Origin: Candidatus Aenigmatarchaeota archaeon
GTDB taxonomy: Archaea; Aenigmatarchaeota; Aenigmatarchaeia; GW2011-AR5
Reading direction: 5' to 3'
Length of the DNA stretch: 6,941 nucleotides
Assembly: GCA_016198645.1 (NCBI GenBank)
Contig: JACQIE010000003.1
Coordinates: forward strand, 1-6,941
Shown here: piece after piece, positions 1 to 5,399 of the stretch
Layout: each line of letters starts with the position of its first letter
Position numbering within the stretch: position 1 is the stretch's first letter
Position numbers and translations under genes: made by a program
The notes under the pieces: generated by a model
Seen by the model: the letters and a program-made list of their open reading frames with translations, nothing else
What the model was told of the DNA's origin: nothing
Databases searched by the model: none

Positions 1-1952
1 GACTGGCCGGACATCTTTGCCCCGAAGTTGACTCTGTCCCCTCTGTTGTGCGTTGCGAACGGCACGAGCGACGCGGACAGCCCCAGCATTATGGCGGGGT
101 TTATTTCCATGTGCGTTGTTTCTCTTGACAGATGCGCGTCGTCTACTGCTATAAGCGCGTCGTTCTCTTCCTCCGCGTCAAGCAATTCTATCACGCTTTC
201 CTTGATGAGGTCATTCCATTTCATGCCGTTCTCAATGCGCTCTATGACGTCCTTGGTGAGCGTAGGCTTGCCGTCCCTGACTATTATCACCGGCCTTTGC
301 ACCCTGCCTGAATCCGTATTGATATGGACTTCCTCGAATTCCGGAACCCACGAAACATTGACGGAAGCGCTTATCTCGCCCTTCCTTCTCTTGTTTCGCA
401 CAAAGTCAACTACCTTTTCCGGCGCGTCTGTAGTTGCCACCATCATCCCGTCCATGAATATTGCGCAGGGGCCGCTTTCTTTTTTTAGCGTAGTCTCTAT
501 GAGGCTCCTGTCCTTCGCGGAAGCCGTGTCGGTTATAACCGCGAATACCGCAAGGTATTTTCTGAGGCCTATGTTCACTCCTTCCGGCGTCTCTTCCGCG
601 CAAAGCCTGCCCCAGTGCGTCGGGTGCAGCGCGCGCGCTTCAAAATGTTCCTGCGATGAGCTTAGGGGGGAAATGACGTTTCTCAGGTGGGCTATCGTTC
701 TTACGAAGTTGGTTCGTTCAAGCCGCTGGCACACTCCTGTCCTGCCGCCGACCCACTGACCCGTTGCCATGTGCGAGATTATTCTCTTCGTCAGGTATTC
801 GCTTTCGACTATCGACTGTATGGAAGGCATCTTGCCCCTTTTCACAAGCTTCTGGTACGAGTAGACTATGCGCGATACCAGCCCGTATTTTCCGAGCAGC
901 ACGGAGCGGAACAATATCTCAAAGAAGTCCGCCACCATCCTCAGGCGCTTGTTCCCGTAGTGGTCTATATCCTGCTCTTCAATGTTGTTGAGCCCGAGTC
1001 GCAGGACTTTGCGCACGACCTTTGAAAGATAAGCGGCTTTCTCAAGGCGGTTCTTCCTGTTCTGCCCGAGATGCGGCAGCAGGTATTTGTCCAGCAAATC
1101 ATTAACACGCTTGTCCCTATACTCCTTCTGCGGAATCTTGATTTTTTTGCCCATGTATTCTTTTGCGTCTTCCACGGTTTTCACGTCCGTTTCATAGAGA
1201 TTGAAGTATATTTCCTGCATTTCCTTCGGCTCTGTGGTGATTGACTCTATTATTTCCTTGTCCGTCTCCATCCCGAGTGCGCGCAGCAAAACGACGACGG
1301 GCATCTTCTTCATGTTGGCGAAAGAAATGGTGACTATGCCGCCCTTGCGCTCGACCAGATGGCGCTGCACGAAGCCTGCCGATTCGGAGTTTATCCGTGC
1401 CGTTTCCAGGTCGCCCTTCTTCTCTATAATGGGGCGATTGGAGAGGACTTCTTCCATCATGACTATGACGCGCTCGGTGCCGTTGATTATGAAATATCCG
1501 CCCGGGTCGTCCGGGTCTTCTCCTGCCTCTATCAGTTGGTCACGTGTGTATTCAGATATAGTACACGCGCCGGATTTCACCATTATCGGGACGTCGCCTA
1601 TTTTGACCTCCTGCGGGTCCTGTTCCACGCCGTTTATTATCGGTATCATCTCGATGTAAAGCGGCGCTGCGTAAGTGAGATTTCTTATCCTGCATTCGTT
1701 CGGCGTTACGATGCGCACGGCGCCGTCCGCTTCCTTTATGCTCGGCTTTGGTATGCGGACTTTTCCGAGCCTTATCTTGAATTCCGCGAGGTCTGGCGTC
1801 TCCAGCTGGATTTCGCCTATGTCGTCGAATATTTTCTGTACGCGCTTCTCCACGAATTCGTCGAAAGACTTGACGTGGTGTCCGTAGAATCCGATGGATT
1901 CCTTGAAGGCGCGGAGAAGAGCCTTATAAGCGTAAGAATTGCCAGTTATCAT
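1..1952 (-). CDS. rpoB: DNA-directed RNA polymerase subunit B (RpoB), N-terminal 650 residues, cut by the window edge
   Basis: Second-largest subunit of the archaeal RNA polymerase, the counterpart of bacterial beta and eukaryotic Rpb2; it forms one side of the active-site cleft. Only the N-terminal 650 codons are visible; the C-terminal part (hybrid-binding and clamp regions) lies left of position 1. Family landmarks in order: MITGNSYAYK at the start, GGYFIINGTERV at about residues 151-162, HYGNKRLR at 331-338, ATGQWVGGRTG at 396-406, HWGRLCAEETPEG at 446-458, and LDAEEEN at 591-597. In some euryarchaea the subunit is split into B'' and B' at roughly residue 500-550; here the frame reads straight through, so the unsplit form is likely. 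The ATG at 1952 overlaps the rpoH stop as ATGA, so translation is probably coupled. The long plus-strand ORFs across this stretch are shadows. Identification is near certain. Confidence 0.97.
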   Translation of the reverse strand, partial: MITGNSYAYKALLRAFKESIGFYGHHVKSFDEFVEKRVQKIFDDIGEIQLETPDLAEFKIRLGKVRIPKPSIKEADGAVRIVTPNECRIRNLTYAAPLYIEMIPIINGVEQDPQEVKIGDVPIMVKSGACTISEYTRDQLIEAGEDPDDPGGYFIINGTERVIVMMEEVLSNRPIIEKKGDLETARINSESAGFVQRHLVERKGGIVTISFANMKKMPVVVLLRALGMETDKEIIESITTEPKEMQEIYFNLYETDVKTVEDAKEYMGKKIKIPQKEYRDKRVNDLLDKYLLPHLGQNRKNRLEKAAYLSKVVRKVLRLGLNNIEEQDIDHYGNKRLRMVADFFEILFRSVLLGKYGLVSRIVYSYQKLVKRGKMPSIQSIVESEYLTKRIISHMATGQWVGGRTGVCQRLERTNFVRTIAHLRNVISPLSSSQEHFEARALHPTHWGRLCAEETPEGVNIGLRKYLAVFAVITDTASAKDRSLIETTLKKESGPCAIFMDGMMVATTDAPEKVVDFVRNKRRKGEISASVNVSWVPEFEEVHINTDSGRVQRPVIIVRDGKPTLTKDVIERIENGMKWNDLIKESVIELLDAEEENDALIAVDDAHLSRETTHMEINPAIMLGLSASLVPFATHNRGDRVNFGAKMSGQ

Positions 1953-2188
1953 GCAACCACCCTGTAAAAATAAAGAGGCTCGCCGTCAAAGACGCGCGTT
2001 ATCTTCAACACGTCCCCTTTTTTCGCCCCCATTTTTTTTGCGACGGGGTCTTCCTGCTCTATATGCGGCAGATTGGCAAGCGTTGCGTTCAGTTTTAGGA
2101 GAATCTCTGCCTTTTCCTCGTCGTTAATTATCTCGTGTTTGGGCACAATGCGGCTCTCAAACACATTGAACGTTTGTTCTTCCATCAT
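1949..2188 (-). CDS. rpoH: DNA-directed RNA polymerase subunit H (RpoH, Rpb5 C-terminal-domain homologue)
   Basis: Small archaeal RNA polymerase subunit equivalent to the C-terminal assembly domain of eukaryotic Rpb5; it sits at the lower jaw of the enzyme. The protein shows the family signature: FNVFESRIVPKHEII, then DPVAKKMGAKKGDVLKI, ending in YFYRVVA. Length is 79 residues from the start chosen here, normal for the family. The frame also has an ATG at 2203 (MRGIIMMEEQ) and another at 2185. I prefer 2188 because the 2203 ATG lies in the stem of the upstream repeat hairpin, while a GGGGT purine stretch lies 6 bases before 2188. The gene sits directly upstream of rpoB, the conserved archaeal order, with a 4-base ATGA overlap. 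Its 5' region is made of 45-bp tandem repeats whose TATA-like element (about 2224-2232) is placed to start transcription near 2200. Confidence 0.95.
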   Translation of the reverse strand: MMEEQTFNVFESRIVPKHEIINDEEKAEILLKLNATLANLPHIEQEDPVAKKMGAKKGDVLKITRVFDGEPLYFYRVVA

Positions 2189-2195
2189 AATAATA

Positions 2196-2313
2196 CCCCG
2201 CATTTTTCAAATGCGTCGTATCCCATATTATCGCTTTACTACCCGCATTTTTCAAATGCGTCGTATCCCATATTATCGCTTTACTACCCGCATTTTTCAA
2301 ATGCGTCGTATCC
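2196..2313. repeat. 45-bp tandem repeat, about 2.6 copies, with hairpin in each copy
   Basis: Units begin at 2196, 2241 and 2286, a constant period of 45 bp. The first two are complete and nearly identical (first base differs); the third stops matching after 2313. Each unit contains CGCATTTTTCAAATGCG, a perfect 7-bp inverted repeat with a 3-base loop, at 2199-2215, 2244-2260 and 2289-2305. This is followed by CGTATCCCATATTATCGC, whose minus-strand reading holds the TATA-like GATAATATGG. The array lies immediately upstream of rpoH and touches its first possible start codon. Because 45 is a multiple of three, several frames stay open through it by default, so open frames here are not evidence of coding. 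Confidence 0.9.
2224..2232 (-). promoter_or_regulatory. Possible rpoH TATA-like element inside repeat unit 1
   Basis: On the minus strand this reads GATAATATG, about 36 bases upstream of the rpoH start at 2188. An archaeal start site about 25 bases downstream would fall near 2200, giving a leader of 12-15 bases containing GGGGT. The same element is repeated in the other units (about 2269-2277 and 2344-2351), so there may be several start sites. It is a weak TATA match; the call is inference. Confidence 0.35.
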
Positions 2314-2331
2314 ATACCCCACAGCTTCGCG

Positions 2332-2385
2332 AGTGCGTATCCCATATTATGCTTTACTGCGCTTCGTGTATCGTATCCATTATGA
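2332..2385. repeat. Degenerate continuation of the 45-bp repeat
   Basis: After a 20-base interruption, the segment at 2336-2358 (GCGTATCCCATATTATGCTTT region) matches the second half of the 45-bp unit with one base lost, but without the hairpin. A further shortened copy, CGTATCCATTATG, lies at 2372-2384. The core CGTATCC therefore occurs five times, at 2217, 2262, 2307, 2336 and 2372, with spacings of 45, 45, 29 and 36 bases. This suggests an older array decaying away from rpoH toward the tRNA gene. Confidence 0.65.
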
Positions 2386-2420
2386 CTCTGCGATGCCAAA
2401 CTGTTGCTTTGCTTCTATCA

Positions 2421-2507
2421 TGGGCCCGGAGGGATTCGAACCCTCGACAGGCGGCTTTCCTTTGCGACTTAAAAGGCCGCTGCTCTGCCAGGCTGAGCTA
2501 CGGACCC
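2421..2507 (-). tRNA. tRNA-Lys(UUU) with a 13-nt intron in the anticodon loop
   Basis: The minus strand folds as a full cloverleaf: acceptor GGGTCCG with CGGGCCC (one G-U pair), D-stem GCTC/GAGC, anticodon stem GCGGC/GCCGC, variable loop CTGTC, T-arm GAGGG-TTCGAAT-CCCTC, discriminator A. The anticodon loop reads CTTTTAA once 13 bases are removed, giving anticodon UUU for lysine. The mature length is then 74. The intron lies at the canonical archaeal position 37/38. No CCA is encoded. The gene starts 13 bases after the end of tRNA-Asp on the same strand, so the two are probably co-transcribed. Confidence 0.93.
2457..2469 (-). other. 13-nt intron of tRNA-Lys (AGTCGCAAAGGAA)
   Basis: The intron separates A37 from A38. 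Its AAAGG can pair with the C32-U36 stretch, leaving AAA as a 3-base bulge on the 3' side and a short loop on the 5' side. This is a reduced bulge-helix-loop rather than a full bulge-helix-bulge, as expected for so short an intron. The join could be shifted by one A without changing the mature tRNA. Confidence 0.8.
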
Positions 2508-2520
2508 GCCTGGTCATATA

Positions 2521-2622
2521 CGCCCCGGCCGGGAAATTCAAAGCGTGCAATGCGCATCGCTTTTTTGAACCCGGGTCACAGCCTTGACAAGGCTATATGC
2601 TAGGCCGCTACACCACCGAGGC
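2521..2622 (-). tRNA. tRNA-Asp(GUC) with an intron-like insertion in the T-loop
   Basis: On the minus strand: acceptor GCCTCGG with CCGGGGC, D-stem GTGT/GCAT (two G-U pairs), anticodon stem TAGCC/GGCTG, anticodon loop TTGTCAA (anticodon GUC), variable loop TGAC, T-stem CCGGG/CCCGG, and discriminator G, the Asp identity base. Between the two T-stem strands there are 36 bases instead of 7. Removing 29 leaves TTCAAAT and a 73-base tRNA with every other arm intact. No CCA is encoded. The 3' end is 13 bases upstream of tRNA-Lys. No strong TATA box precedes it; co-transcription with 5S rRNA (about 80 bases upstream) or a weak own promoter near 2650 are both possible. Confidence 0.9.
2535..2563 (-). 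other. Noncanonical tRNA-Asp intron, about 29 nt, near position 59/60
   Basis: Between T-stem strands CCGGG and CCCGG the RNA can fold as TTC pairing with GAA, a 3-base AAA bulge on one side and a 3-base UUU bulge on the other, then AAAGCG pairing with CGCTTT and a small inner TGC/GCA hairpin. This matches the bulge-helix-bulge layout cut by archaeal splicing endonuclease, though the central helix has three pairs, not four. Boundaries are uncertain by one base: cleavage at the usual bulge positions would leave a 6-base T-loop, while a 7-base loop needs the coordinates given here. Confidence 0.75.
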
Positions 2623-2656
2623 ATATTGCATAGCCAGAGCTAAAACATGAAATTTC

Positions 2657-2662
2657 AAAAAA
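2657..2662 (-). terminator. T6 run downstream of 5S rRNA
   Basis: On the minus strand TTTTTT lies about 43 bases after the 5S rRNA 3' end and 35 bases before tRNA-Asp. Archaeal RNA polymerase commonly stops in such oligo-T runs, so this may end the 5S transcript. If so, tRNA-Asp would need its own promoter from the weak AT-rich GAAATTTC next to it. Confidence 0.3.
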
Positions 2663-2704
2663 TTCCGGCACGGCACATCGCTATATTTCTCCCTGACTAT
2701 GAAT

Positions 2705-2819
2705 GGCCAGCAACGCCCAGACTTTCCCGGCAGAGCCAGTAATCGCCAAATCGTAGGAGAGCTTGACTTCCAAGTTCGGAATGGGTTTGGGTATCGCCTC
2801 TCCGCTATGGCCGCTGACC
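2705..2819 (-). rRNA. 5S ribosomal RNA
   Basis: The minus strand carries the conserved 5S core CCCATTCCGAACTTGGAAGT followed by CAAGC, and the archaeal-style GGCCATAGCGG near the 5' end. The ends pair as helix I: GGTCAGC at 2819-2813 with GCTGGCC at 2711-2705. The length of about 115 bases fits the family; the exact ends may differ by two or three bases. No 16S or 23S gene is in the window, so 5S is detached from the large rRNA genes or at least from this segment. It lies upstream of tRNA-Asp and tRNA-Lys on the same strand. Confidence 0.93.
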
Positions 2820-2840
2820 TCTCTTATTAAAAGAGATGTT

Positions 2841-2848
2841 TATTTAAA
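2841..2848 (-). promoter_or_regulatory. TATA box of the 5S rRNA gene
   Basis: On the minus strand this reads TTTAAATA, preceded by the BRE-like AAAACC. Its centre is about 26 bases before the 5S 5' end at 2819, the ideal archaeal spacing. Between the two lies TCTCTT-ATTAA-AAGAGA (2820-2836), a 6-bp inverted repeat of unknown meaning. Confidence 0.7.
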
Positions 2849-2914
2849 GGTTTTGCAGAGTCTAACGTCTCTTCTATAGGTTGTCTTTCCCTGTCTATTC
2901 ACTATGTGCACCAC

Positions 2915-2926
2915 ATCTTTTATACT
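2915..2926 (-). promoter_or_regulatory. Second minus-strand TATA-like box upstream of 5S
   Basis: The minus strand reads AAGTATAAAAGA here, a good TATA match. A start near 2896 would lengthen the 5S precursor by about 75 bases. I see no ORF or folded RNA between it and 5S. It may be a second rRNA promoter or chance. Confidence 0.25.
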
Positions 2927-3004
2927 TTCGTATTCGTTGGGACTCGCCCAATAAGTCTTAATCCTCGCCTACCCGTTGTACAGAGAATTTTGGGCAACCT
3001 ATTC

Positions 3005-3034
3005 GCGCAGGTTTCCATTAAATAGTCCCTGCGC
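3005..3034 (+). promoter_or_regulatory. TATA box (3018-3024) centred within a 7-bp inverted repeat
   Basis: ATTAAATA lies about 27 bases before the ATG at 3048, implying transcription begins at or very near the start codon. Flanking it are GCGCAGG (3005-3011) and CCTGCGC (3028-3034), a perfect inverted repeat whose centre (3019.5) coincides with the TATA box. A dimeric regulator bound to both arms would cover the box. This is a candidate operator; the regulator is unknown. Confidence 0.5.
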
Positions 3035-3047
3035 ACAATAAGAAATC

Positions 3048-3533
3048 ATGGTTTCCGCCCCTGTCATCGCCGGCGCGTTCATGCTTGTATTGCTCATCAT
3101 GGGCGGCTTCGTGTATATTACCGTGTTCTCGCCGCCCGGCGAAAAGCAGGAGCTGGACAGGCCCCGGCTTGGCAACAATGAAAATGTAGGCGCACAGCAC
3201 GTCGCCTGGCTTGCCAACGAGATAGGCGCGTATAAAATCCACGCATCGCCCACCGGAGAGAAAGCGGTTTTTGAAGTCGTGGTAGAAGGAACGGCATTCT
3301 CGGTTACAGCAGAAAACGGCGTTCCTGTCGTGTCCCAAAACGCAGCGGAAAGCCCGGACCTGCGCATCACGGCGTCGCGCGCCGCTTTCGGGGAGATAAT
3401 GAATTCTAAAAACCTTTCGCAGACGCTGGCCGGTCTATACAGCAGTGATGGGATAAGCATTGCCGTCGAGAAAGGCGAAGCAACGCTCGCTCTCAAGGGC
3501 TACATGGCGGTTTACAACGAAATCGTAAAGTGA
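3048..3533 (+). CDS. Membrane-anchored protein with a probable SCP2-like domain
   Basis: A 161-residue protein with one N-terminal membrane helix at about residues 5-27 (VIAGAFMLVLLIMGGFVYI), then SPPGEK and a soluble domain. The C-terminal half (about 103-161) resembles the sterol carrier protein 2 fold: PDLRITASRAAFGEIMN, a helix containing LAGLYSSDGISIAVEKGEA, and a final ALKGYMAVYNEIVK. SCP2-like domains bind lipids or other hydrophobic ligands. With a membrane anchor this could be a lipid-handling protein outside or inside the membrane; orientation cannot be told. The domain call rests on pattern memory, not a search. The ATG is preferred because of the TATA box 27 bases upstream; there is no ribosome binding site, fitting a leaderless mRNA. 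It stands alone on the plus strand, converging on the GTPase gene. Confidence 0.85.
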   Translation: MVSAPVIAGAFMLVLLIMGGFVYITVFSPPGEKQELDRPRLGNNENVGAQHVAWLANEIGAYKIHASPTGEKAVFEVVVEGTAFSVTAENGVPVVSQNAAESPDLRITASRAAFGEIMNSKNLSQTLAGLYSSDGISIAVEKGEATLALKGYMAVYNEIVK

Positions 3534-3605
3534 CATAGAAAAGCATAGTGACTGTTCACGACATGTATCGTATGCGGGCAAGAGCGAGAGCAGAGATTAC
3601 AGGAG

Positions 3606-3611
3606 AAAAAA
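3606..3611 (-). terminator. T6 run downstream of the YchF-type GTPase gene
   Basis: The minus strand reads CACTTTTTTCTCC about 62 bases past the GTPase stop codon, a plausible archaeal oligo-T terminator. No stem-loop precedes it. The intergenic stretch 3534-3672 otherwise holds only a short GTGA-CTGT-TCAC inverted repeat at 3548-3559. Confidence 0.35.
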
Positions 3612-3672
3612 GTGCAGCATTGGGTGGCGCGGATTACGCGGAAACTTTGCTGGACATTATATTCTCGGCGCG

Positions 3673-4854
3673 TTACCGGTTAGCGACTATTTCGATGACG
3701 TCTCCGGCCTTTAGTTTGTGGTCTTTCCCGACGGTCATCTTCGTCTTGACGTCTATCGCACGTATAAATTTCTCGCCGATGTCCGTGTGGATTTTGAACG
3801 CGAAGTCCAGCGCCGTCGAGCCGAACGGCATTAAAAAGCAGTCCGGTAGCACCCGCCCGTCCTTGTCCGTCAGTTTGTTCAGCCCGCCGGGGAAGACTGG
3901 GAAGAAACTGAGCGTCGTGAACACTGCATCGTTCAGAACGCGTTGGATGCCGGTGTTTCCGTATTTCTTCATGACGCTCCGTATGAATTCAAGCGCCGCT
4001 TTCTGCTTTTCAGTCGCGTTGCCCGTTATTTCAAAAGTGGCGTCTCCCGGCAGATATTTTATTATTCCCGCCTTCTGCGCCTGCCGTAACGCCAGCTCCG
4101 CGTCGCTTGAGCACGGTATTATCACGAGATGCGGAAAGTTTTTAACGAGGCGCTGCAGGTTTTCGTCCGCGTTTGGCAAATCCATCTTGTTCGCCGCTAT
4201 GAGCATGGGCTTCGTTTCCAGCCGGAGCTCCCTGCACAGCTTCAGCAACTGTTCGTCGCTCCATGACGCGGGCTTTTCCTCCGGTAGCTTTAATTTTATC
4301 ATCGCGTCTTTCGCCATCTTCTCTTTCACGCCGAACGAGGACATCTGCTCCATTATTACTTTTTCCACCGTGCCGTTGTGCTGGAGCGAGCGCGACAGCT
4401 TCGCCCAGCCGCGCTTGAGCACTGCCAGATACCAGTAATCCAGCTCGTCTTCCAGAAACCGCACGTCTTCCACCGGGTCGTAATTCGCCGTCTTTTCGCC
4501 TTTTTCGTTGGTCGTCCCGGACGCGTCTACAACGTGAATAAGCGCGTCCGCCTGGTTAAGGTCGTTAAGAAACTGGTTTCCCATCCCCTTGCCTTCGTGC
4601 GCTCCCGGCACAAGACCGGCTACGTCCACAAGCTCAACAGGCACGAAACGCACGCCGTCCGTGCAGTAGCCGAAGCGCGGGTTGCATCTGACGGAAAAGA
4701 ACTTCTCAACGCATTCCGTTCGGACGAAGCCTATGTCATGGTTCGGCTCTATCGTGGCAAAAGGATAGTCCGCTATCTTCACGTCTGCGAGCGTCGCCGC
4801 CTTAAAGAACGTGCTTTTACCGACGTTGGGTTTTCCCACGATTCCGATGAGCAT
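3673..4854 (-). CDS. ychF: Obg/YchF-family translation-associated GTPase with C-terminal TGS domain
   Basis: A 393-residue P-loop NTPase of the YchF/MJ1332 group, ribosome-associated proteins found in nearly all cells. Motifs: G1 GKPNVGKST at 7-15, G3 DVAG at 77-80 followed by [19 protein letters not shown]4 NKMD at 222-225, and a G5-like CSSDAE at 248-253. A helical insert with coiled character spans about 126-200. The TGS domain is about 307-393, with [19 protein letters not shown] and a final [13 protein letters not shown]. Bacterial and eukaryotic YchF/Ola1 replace G4 by NxxE and use ATP; the intact NKMD suggests that this archaeal form prefers GTP. Length is normal. The ATG is supported by a TATA box centred 23 bases upstream and no ribosome binding site, so the mRNA is probably leaderless. 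It converges with the plus-strand SCP2-like gene. Confidence 0.95.
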   Translation of the reverse strand: MLIGIVGKPNVGKSTFFKAATLADVKIADYPFATIEPNHDIGFVRTECVEKFFSVRCNPRFGYCTDGVRFVPVELVDVAGLVPGAHEGKGMGNQFLNDLNQADALIHVVDASGTTNEKGEKTANYDPVEDVRFLEDELDYWYLAVLKRGWAKLSRSLQHNGTVEKVIMEQMSSFGVKEKMAKDAMIKLKLPEEKPASWSDEQLLKLCRELRLETKPMLIAANKMDLPNADENLQRLVKNFPHLVIIPCSSDAELALRQAQKAGIIKYLPGDATFEITGNATEKQKAALEFIRSVMKKYGNTGIQRVLNDAVFTTLSFFPVFPGGLNKLTDKDGRVLPDCFLMPFGSTALDFAFKIHTDIGEKFIRAIDVKTKMTVGKDHKLKAGDVIEIVANR

Positions 4855-4870
4855 CTTATGATGAGTGGGG

Positions 4871-4884
4871 GATATTTTAAATAT
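4871..4884 (-). promoter_or_regulatory. TATA box of the YchF-type GTPase gene
   Basis: The minus strand reads ATATTTAAAATATC, centred about 23-24 bases before the ATG at 4854, which puts the transcription start at or beside the A of ATG. The box is nearly palindromic. Confidence 0.6.
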
Positions 4885-4910
4885 GTGTCAATAAGGCGGA
4901 ACGGCAACCT

Positions 4911-5300
4911 TCACTGACGTAATTCTTTGAGTCTTCTTACTTCAGCCGATGTTTCGCGTATTCTACGCATGTCATAATCTGCATCTTCTTCTGCCGTTGT
5001 TATCCGTGAACCATCTTCCAATGTAATATAAAATCGATTTGCTCTACGTCTTTCAAGCAGACTGTACGCTCCAATGGCAGCGCCTACTGTAGTAGCCACA
5101 ACACCCATAATCATTTCTCCGGGATTGCCGCTCAATTTTCCATGATAAACAAATCCAGTTCCCATAGCTATAGGATAAATCTTTTCCAGATTATAAATCG
5201 CACAGTGACCAATAAAGTTGGCATATGACAGCGCTCTGTTAAATCTGGCATTTCGCAATGCCCGTCTTGTGTGTTTTTGTTCATCGCCGGCCTTTGTCAT
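4911..5300 (-). CDS. Small hypothetical membrane protein
   Basis: A 129-residue protein I do not recognise. The basic N-terminus (residues 1-24, with TRRALRNARFNRAL) is followed by a weakly hydrophobic stretch at about 41-53 and a clear membrane helix at about 62-82 (EMIMGVVATTVGAAIGAYSLL). Then come RRR, a short segment YITLEDGSRITT, and a charged helical tail rich in R and E (108-129). The ATG at 5300 is supported by AAAGGTG, a good ribosome binding site 7 bases upstream. The gene is visibly richer in AT-ending codons than rpoB or the GTPase gene, which could mean recent arrival or weak selection. Its stop is 56 bases upstream of the GTPase start; the latter has its own promoter. Confidence 0.65.
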   Translation of the reverse strand: MTKAGDEQKHTRRALRNARFNRALSYANFIGHCAIYNLEKIYPIAMGTGFVYHGKLSGNPGEMIMGVVATTVGAAIGAYSLLERRRANRFYITLEDGSRITTAEEDADYDMRRIRETSAEVRRLKELRQ

Positions 5301-5327
5301 AAGAATGCACCTTTATTAATCCAATAT

Positions 5328-5338
5328 GCATTTATACC
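5328..5338 (-). promoter_or_regulatory. TATA-like box close to the small membrane protein gene
   Basis: The minus strand reads GGTATAAATGC. A start about 26 bases on would be near 5308, inside the ribosome binding site, so this box may be too close to be the productive one. A second box lies farther upstream at 5379-5389. Confidence 0.4.
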
Positions 5339-5351
5339 AGTTTACGGTGTT

Positions 5352-5363
5352 GATATGCATATC
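5352..5363. promoter_or_regulatory. 12-bp perfect palindrome GATATGCATATC, possible operator
   Basis: It is centred at 5357.5, where the TATA box at 5379-5389 (minus strand CGTATAAAAGC) would place the transcription start (about 5359). The core ATATGCAT recurs at 5324-5331, next to the nearer TATA box. A repressor binding site is a reasonable guess, but AT-rich palindromes of this size can arise by chance. Confidence 0.35.
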
Positions 5364-5378
5364 TAGCTGTCCATTAAG

Positions 5379-5389
5379 CTTTTATACGA
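5379..5389 (-). promoter_or_regulatory. Upstream TATA box for the small membrane protein gene
   Basis: The minus strand reads CGTATAAAAGC, a good TATA match. A start near 5359 would give a leader of about 58 bases including the AAAGGTG ribosome binding site. The same bases also read TTTTATAC on the plus strand, where no gene start follows. Confidence 0.4.
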
Positions 5390-5399
5390 GATTAGAAGT

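Noticed and set aside
28..1967. Long plus-strand open frames opposite rpoB (28-759, 1201-1659, 1359-1967 and others)
   Set aside because: They are shadows of rpoB; their translations lack family features, while the minus-strand frame matches RpoB along its full length.
2196..2313. CRISPR array
   Set aside because: The 45-bp units are contiguous and identical, with no unique spacers and no cas genes nearby.
2157..2399. 80-residue minus-strand frame with the repeated peptide DTTHLKNAGSKAIIW
   Set aside because: The repetition comes from the 45-bp DNA repeat, whose length is a multiple of three and keeps several frames open. It starts at a TTG and overlaps the rpoH start in another frame.
3548..4438. 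296-residue plus-strand ORF across the GTPase gene
   Set aside because: Most of it is antisense to the YchF-type gene. Its first 40 residues lie in the intergenic gap and look mildly protein-like, but no ribosome binding site or promoter supports a start.
4378..4917. 179-residue plus-strand ORF
   Set aside because: Antisense shadow of the N-terminal half of the GTPase gene.
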